This document shows, in pieces, positions 60,005-64,000 of a stretch of DNA of 64,000 bases. The first letter of the stretch is position 1, and each line of letters begins with the position of its first letter. The notes under the pieces were generated by a model. It made no database searches and was not told the DNA's origin. It saw nothing but the letters and a program-made list of their open reading frames with translations. The stretch is taken from NCBI GenBank assembly GCA_047632595.1, contig JBLIDK010000003.1, positions 17,439-81,438 of the forward strand. The letters run 5' to 3'. Both the position numbers and the translations under genes were made by a program. The DNA comes from JBLIDK01 sp047632595 (GTDB taxonomy: Bacteria > Bacteroidota > Bacteroidia > Sphingobacteriales > Sphingobacteriaceae).

Positions 60005-62103
60005 GTATCCGCAAGAATATATTGATTCGCGTGTATTTGGCATTTACAATTTTGCTGATTATGGCGGGTGGAATAATGTTTCAGGTAATTAAAATTCAAG
60101 CTGTACATGGCGACGACTTGCAGCACTTGGCTGATAGTGCCTCTAAAGCTTTAGTAAACGTTGAGGCTATTCGTGGTAACATATATGCTTCGGATGGAAG
60201 TCTTCTAGCTACCTCTTTACCCAGCTATGAAATACATCTAGACTTAAACACAAGTTCAATTACCGATGAAATATTTTATGAGAATATTGATAGCCTAGCT
60301 TATTGCTTAAGCAGATTTTATAAAGACAAGTCTACCGAAGGGTATAAAAGAGAATTAATTTCTGCTAGAAAAAATGGAAGTCGGTATCACTTAATTCAGC
60401 GTAAGGCTACATATCCTGAATTAAAAGAATTGAAAACCTTTCCACTTTTCAGAAAAGGGCGTTACAAAGGTGGTTTTATAGTGGAGCAAAAAAACAAGAG
60501 AGTTAAACCATTTAGAGCATTAGCGGCCCGAACAATTGGATACAAGAGAGAGGATTTCAGAGTGGGTTTAGAAGGAGCCTTTGATGATTATTTAGGTGGT
60601 CTGAGTGGAAAACGATTAATGCAAAAAGTTTCTGGTGGTCATTGGTTGCCTATAAATGACAAAGAAGAAATTGAACCTAAAGATGGCTTAGACATTATTA
60701 CCTCAATAGATGTAAATATTCAGGATGTTGCGCATAAAGCATTACAAACTCAACTTCAAATTCACGATGCAGATCATGGGTGTGTGATTTTAATGGAGGT
60801 TTCTACTGGTGAAATTAAAGCAATAGCGAATTTAACACGAATGTCGCCTGGAGTTTATGCTGAAGCATACAATTATGCCGTGGGTGAAAGTACCGAGCCA
60901 GGATCAACATTTAAACTGGCCTCAATTATTGCCGCTTTAGAAGATGGGTATATAGAACTTGAAGATTCTATTGCAACTGGAAATGGCGAAATAGAATTTT
61001 ATGATTTAACTCTTAAAGATACCCGTGAGGGTGGTTGGGGAACCATTACTGTTCAACGCGCTTTCGAAGTGAGCTCAAACGTGGCAATTGCCAAAATTAT
61101 TGAGGATAACTATAAAAGTAAACCTCAGAAGTTTGTTGACCATTTATATCGCATGAAGCTTAATGAACCTTTGGATTTAAAAATAGTTGGAGAAGGTGAA
61201 CCGCGAATCAAAACACCAGACGATGAATATTGGAGTGGAGTATCATTACCATACATGAGTGTTGGATATGAAGTTACTATGACACCATTACAAATGCTTA
61301 CTTTTTATAATGCTATTGCTAATAATGGCAAAATGATTAGTCCTGTTTTTGTTAAGGAAATTAAAGAAAGAGGAAAAAGCATCAGTACTCCAAAAACCAG
61401 AGTAATAAACGATAAGATTTGTTCTAATAAAACCTTAAAAGATGTTCAGTTACTTCTAGAAGGGGTAGTTGAAAGAGGGACAGCTGGAAACTTAAGTAAC
61501 ACAGTTTATAAAATTGCAGGAAAAACAGGAACAGCTCAAATAGCGGAAGGAAGATCTGGGTACAAAACCAAAATTGCTTATCAAGCTTCTTTTGCAGGAT
61601 ACTTTCCTGCTGATAATCCTAAGTACAGTTGTATAGTAGTTGTTACCGCACCATCAAAATCGGTTTATTACGGTAATCTAGTTGCTGGACCAATATTTAG
61701 AGAAATTTCGGATAAAGTTTACTCCTCGCGTTTTGACATGCACGAAGATTTTAGATACCAATTAGAAACTGAAAAATCGAAATCACCGATAGCTAAAAGA
61801 GGTGCAGCAAAGGACACAAAAATAGTTTATGAAGCATTAAAAATTCCATACGTCGGAGTGCAAAACGAAGGCTTCGTTCGTCCTTATCGTGCTGATTCAG
61901 TTATAGAATTAAGAGATCATGATGTAATTGCAGGACTTGTTCCTAATGTTATGGGAATGGGACTGAAAGATGCTTTGTACTTATTAGAAAATCAAGGACT
62001 AGTAGTGAATGTTAATGGCGTAGGGCGTGTAATTAGGCAGTCAATGCCTATGGGCATGCGCGCAAATAAAGGGGAGTCAATATACATCGATTTAGAACTA
62101 TGA
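60001..62103 (+). CDS. ftsI: Septal peptidoglycan transpeptidase FtsI (PBP3) with PASTA domain
   Basis: This 700-residue class B penicillin-binding protein has one N-terminal membrane segment (about 10-28), a dimerisation domain (VEAIRGNIYASDGSLLATS), and a transpeptidase domain with the active Ser302 in GSTFK, the SSN triad in EVSSNVAIAK and KTG in AGKTGTAQ. A C-terminal PASTA domain follows (about 637-700: GLVPNVMGMGLKDALYLLENQ). It crosslinks septal peptidoglycan. A PASTA domain is usual for this gene in Bacteroidota. It overlaps ftsL and murE by ATGA. Confidence 0.95.
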   Translation: MSIRKNILIRVYLAFTILLIMAGGIMFQVIKIQAVHGDDLQHLADSASKALVNVEAIRGNIYASDGSLLATSLPSYEIHLDLNTSSITDEIFYENIDSLAYCLSRFYKDKSTEGYKRELISARKNGSRYHLIQRKATYPELKELKTFPLFRKGRYKGGFIVEQKNKRVKPFRALAARTIGYKREDFRVGLEGAFDDYLGGLSGKRLMQKVSGGHWLPINDKEEIEPKDGLDIITSIDVNIQDVAHKALQTQLQIHDADHGCVILMEVSTGEIKAIANLTRMSPGVYAEAYNYAVGESTEPGSTFKLASIIAALEDGYIELEDSIATGNGEIEFYDLTLKDTREGGWGTITVQRAFEVSSNVAIAKIIEDNYKSKPQKFVDHLYRMKLNEPLDLKIVGEGEPRIKTPDDEYWSGVSLPYMSVGYEVTMTPLQMLTFYNAIANNGKMISPVFVKEIKERGKSISTPKTRVINDKICSNKTLKDVQLLLEGVVERGTAGNLSNTVYKIAGKTGTAQIAEGRSGYKTKIAYQASFAGYFPADNPKYSCIVVVTAPSKSVYYGNLVAGPIFREISDKVYSSRFDMHEDFRYQLETEKSKSPIAKRGAAKDTKIVYEALKIPYVGVQNEGFVRPYRADSVIELRDHDVIAGLVPNVMGMGLKDALYLLENQGLVVNVNGVGRVIRQSMPMGMRANKGESIYIDLEL

Positions 62104-63557
62104 TACATCACTTAACAGACCTTCTTTATAAAGTGCCCATATCTGAAACTCGGGGTACAGCGGTAATGAAAATTGAAAACATTCAATTCGATTCACGGGC
62201 AGTAAAAAAGAATGACGTTTTTGTAGCAATTCGAGGCTCACAAGTTGATGGTCATAAATATATTAGTAAAGCGATTGAGCTTGGAGCCAGCGTAGTAGTT
62301 TGTGAAATATTCCCACTTAGTTTTTCTGATGAAGTAACCTATATAAAAGTAGATGACAGTGCGGCTGCTTTAAGTATAATGGCTTCGAATTATTTCGATA
62401 ATCCTTCTGATTATTTAAAACTAGTTGGAGTAACAGGAACAAATGGAAAAACAACCATTGTAACTCTGTTACACAAACTTTTTACCGCTCTTGGTTATCC
62501 AGTTGGAATGATATCAACCGTTCAAAACATGGTTGAACAAACTATAATCTCAAGCACGCATACTACACCAGATCCAATACAATTAAACAGTCTACTTGCC
62601 GAAATGGTTCAAAACGGATGTACGCACTGTTTTATGGAAGTAAGTTCACATGCAATTCATCAAAAACGTGTTGCGGGGTTGTTGTTTGCAGGTGGAATAT
62701 TTTCAAATATTACTCATGATCATTTAGACTACCACAAAACATTTGACGAGTACATTACGGTAAAGAAAAAATTCTTTGATGACTTGCCTAAAAACGCATT
62801 TGCCTTAACAAACTCTGATGATAAAAGGGGTATGGTAATGTTGCAAAACACCAAAGCACATAAGTATTCATACTCTTTACAAACGCCATCAGATTTTAAA
62901 GCAAGAATACTTGAGAACAATTTTCAGGGAATGCTTTTAGACATTGAAGGTCATGAGACTTGGTTTAAACTAGTAGGTGAGTTTAATGCCTACAACTTAA
63001 TGGCAGTCTTGTCCGCAGCCCAACTGTTGGATATTGAGCGTTTTGAGGCATTAGTATCGCTAAGTGAGCTTCATTCAGCCGAAGGACGCTTTGAGTACTT
63101 CATTAACAAAGAAGGGGTAATAGGAATTGTTGATTATGCACATACTCCCGATGCACTAAAAAACGTGCTTCAAACCATTCAAAAAATTAGAGTGGCAGGA
63201 GAAAAGATAATTACCGTTATAGGATGCGGCGGAGATAGAGATAAGACCAAAAGACCTTTGATGGCAAAAGTAGCAGTTCATTACAGCGATCAAATAATCC
63301 TAACAGCAGATAATCCAAGAAGTGAAGACCCCAACATTATTTTAGACGAAATGATGGGTGGAGTTGGAGCCGGAGATAAAAGAAAAGTAATGGTGAACAG
63401 CAATCGAAGAGAAGCAATTAAAACTGCTTACAACATTGCTAGTAAAGGCGATATAATTCTTATTGCTGGAAAAGGACATGAAAAATATCAAGAAGTAAAT
63501 GGAGTAAAAACCCATTTTGATGACAAAGAAGAACTTTTAAACTTATTCGAAAGCTAA
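62100..63557 (+). CDS. murE: UDP-N-acetylmuramoyl-tripeptide synthetase MurE
   Basis: This 485-residue ATP-dependent ligase adds the third amino acid (meso-diaminopimelate in this phylum) to UDP-MurNAc-dipeptide. It has the N-terminal UDP-binding part (IQFDSRAVKKNDVFVAIRG), the P-loop VGVTGTNGKTTIVTLL, the Lys-containing STVQNMVEQT and STHTTPDP segments, and MEVSSHAIHQKRV. The C-terminal VIGCGGDRDKTKRP and TADNPRSEDP carry the DNPR motif that marks diaminopimelate-specific enzymes. Its stop and the mraY start overlap as TAATG. Confidence 0.96.
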   Translation: MIHHLTDLLYKVPISETRGTAVMKIENIQFDSRAVKKNDVFVAIRGSQVDGHKYISKAIELGASVVVCEIFPLSFSDEVTYIKVDDSAAALSIMASNYFDNPSDYLKLVGVTGTNGKTTIVTLLHKLFTALGYPVGMISTVQNMVEQTIISSTHTTPDPIQLNSLLAEMVQNGCTHCFMEVSSHAIHQKRVAGLLFAGGIFSNITHDHLDYHKTFDEYITVKKKFFDDLPKNAFALTNSDDKRGMVMLQNTKAHKYSYSLQTPSDFKARILENNFQGMLLDIEGHETWFKLVGEFNAYNLMAVLSAAQLLDIERFEALVSLSELHSAEGRFEYFINKEGVIGIVDYAHTPDALKNVLQTIQKIRVAGEKIITVIGCGGDRDKTKRPLMAKVAVHYSDQIILTADNPRSEDPNIILDEMMGGVGAGDKRKVMVNSNRREAIKTAYNIASKGDIILIAGKGHEKYQEVNGVKTHFDDKEELLNLFES

Positions 63558-64000
63558 TGTTATACTATCTATTTACATATCTAGATCAACAATTTGACCT
63601 TATTGGTGCAGGAGTATTTCAGTACATCTCCTTTAGAACCGCTATGGCTCTTATTACTTCTTTATTTTTCTCATTAGTTTTTGGTAAAAAGTTCATTCGC
63701 TTATTGCAAAAACAACAAGTAGGTGAATCAATTCGTGATTTGGGTTTAGAAGGTCAAATGGAAAAAGCAGGTACGCCAACCATGGGTGGACTAATCATAC
63801 TATCTTCTATTTTAATTCCAACACTATTATTTACTCAACTGCATAATATTTACATCATATTAATGATAATCACCATTATATGGACAGGGTCTATCGGGTT
63901 TTTAGACGATTATATTAAAGTATTTAAAAAAGACAAGCAAGGTTTAGCGGGTAAGTTTAAAATTTTGGGTCAAGTTGGACTAGGAATTATTATTGGGACA
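63557..64000 (+). CDS. mraY: Phospho-N-acetylmuramoyl-pentapeptide-transferase, N-terminal part
   Basis: The first 148 codons of this gene are in the window; it runs off the right edge. The reading has several membrane segments and the MraY motifs EKAGTPTMGGLIIL (residues about 72-85) and IGFLDDYIKVFKKDKQGLAGK (split across about 113-134), with the catalytic Asp pair. It transfers phospho-MurNAc-pentapeptide to undecaprenyl phosphate to give lipid I. The ATG at 63557 overlaps the murE stop. Confidence 0.95.
   Translation, partial: MLYYLFTYLDQQFDLIGAGVFQYISFRTAMALITSLFFSLVFGKKFIRLLQKQQVGESIRDLGLEGQMEKAGTPTMGGLIILSSILIPTLLFTQLHNIYIILMIITIIWTGSIGFLDDYIKVFKKDKQGLAGKFKILGQVGLGIIIGT

Overview
The window reads as chromosomal DNA of a Bacteroidota bacterium, most likely of the order Flavobacteriales. 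The signs are many secreted proteins ending in type IX secretion (T9SS) sorting domains of type A and type B, promoters of the Bacteroidota form TTTG-N17-23-TAnnTTTG, AT-rich DNA, a bacillithiol synthase (BshA), and a DUF5686 outer-membrane protein. Genus cannot be decided from the sequence alone. No tRNA, rRNA, CRISPR, phage or insertion sequence was seen.

Layout. 1-50: start of asd, leaving to the left. 428-8989: secreted-protein island with a small exported protein, a 1647-residue adhesin-like protein with reelin-like and P-domain modules, and two paralogues whose sorting domains have been exchanged, then a DUF952 gene. 9152-23955: mostly core genes (M42 peptidase, methyltransferase, a five-gene leftward group with floA and DUF5686, CHY zinc-finger, TfoX-like and membrane proteins, Omp28-like T9SS protein, GT2, GreA/B-like factor, SulP transporter, TetR regulator). 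24031-29671: the most accessory-looking part, with a 25-residue Cys/Asn-rich micropeptide followed by a strong terminator, a secreted von Willebrand A protein, a wrecked sigma factor, an orphan B12-dependent radical SAM protein, a broken DUF1801 gene and a beta carbonic anhydrase.

29783-34177 is a tyrosine/homogentisate catabolism locus: hppD and hmgA run left and a fumarylacetoacetate hydrolase-family gene and a flavin reductase-family gene run right from a shared control region. Tryptophan 2,3-dioxygenase lies further on (49627). 34290-51482 holds housekeeping genes (uvrA, lytic transglycosylase, pseudouridine synthase, bshA, accA, cdaA, AsmA, fluoride channel) and three unusual ones: a possible small structured transcript beside uvrA, an arginase-fold protein lacking metal ligands, and a SerB-SerA fusion whose SerA part has lost its NAD-binding core but kept the ACT domain.

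51523-58070 is a second exported-protein block: an S9 peptidase, then three T9SS type A proteins from one promoter. From 58234 to the right edge runs the division and cell-wall cluster mraZ-rsmH-ftsL-ftsI-murE-mraY, with overlapping or touching genes and a triple GTGG MraZ operator at exact 10-bp spacing.

The main points for a second look are the SerB/half-SerA/ACT protein, the Cys-rich micropeptide, the T9SS sorting-domain swap at 5582-8635, and several inverted repeats placed inside recognisable promoters.
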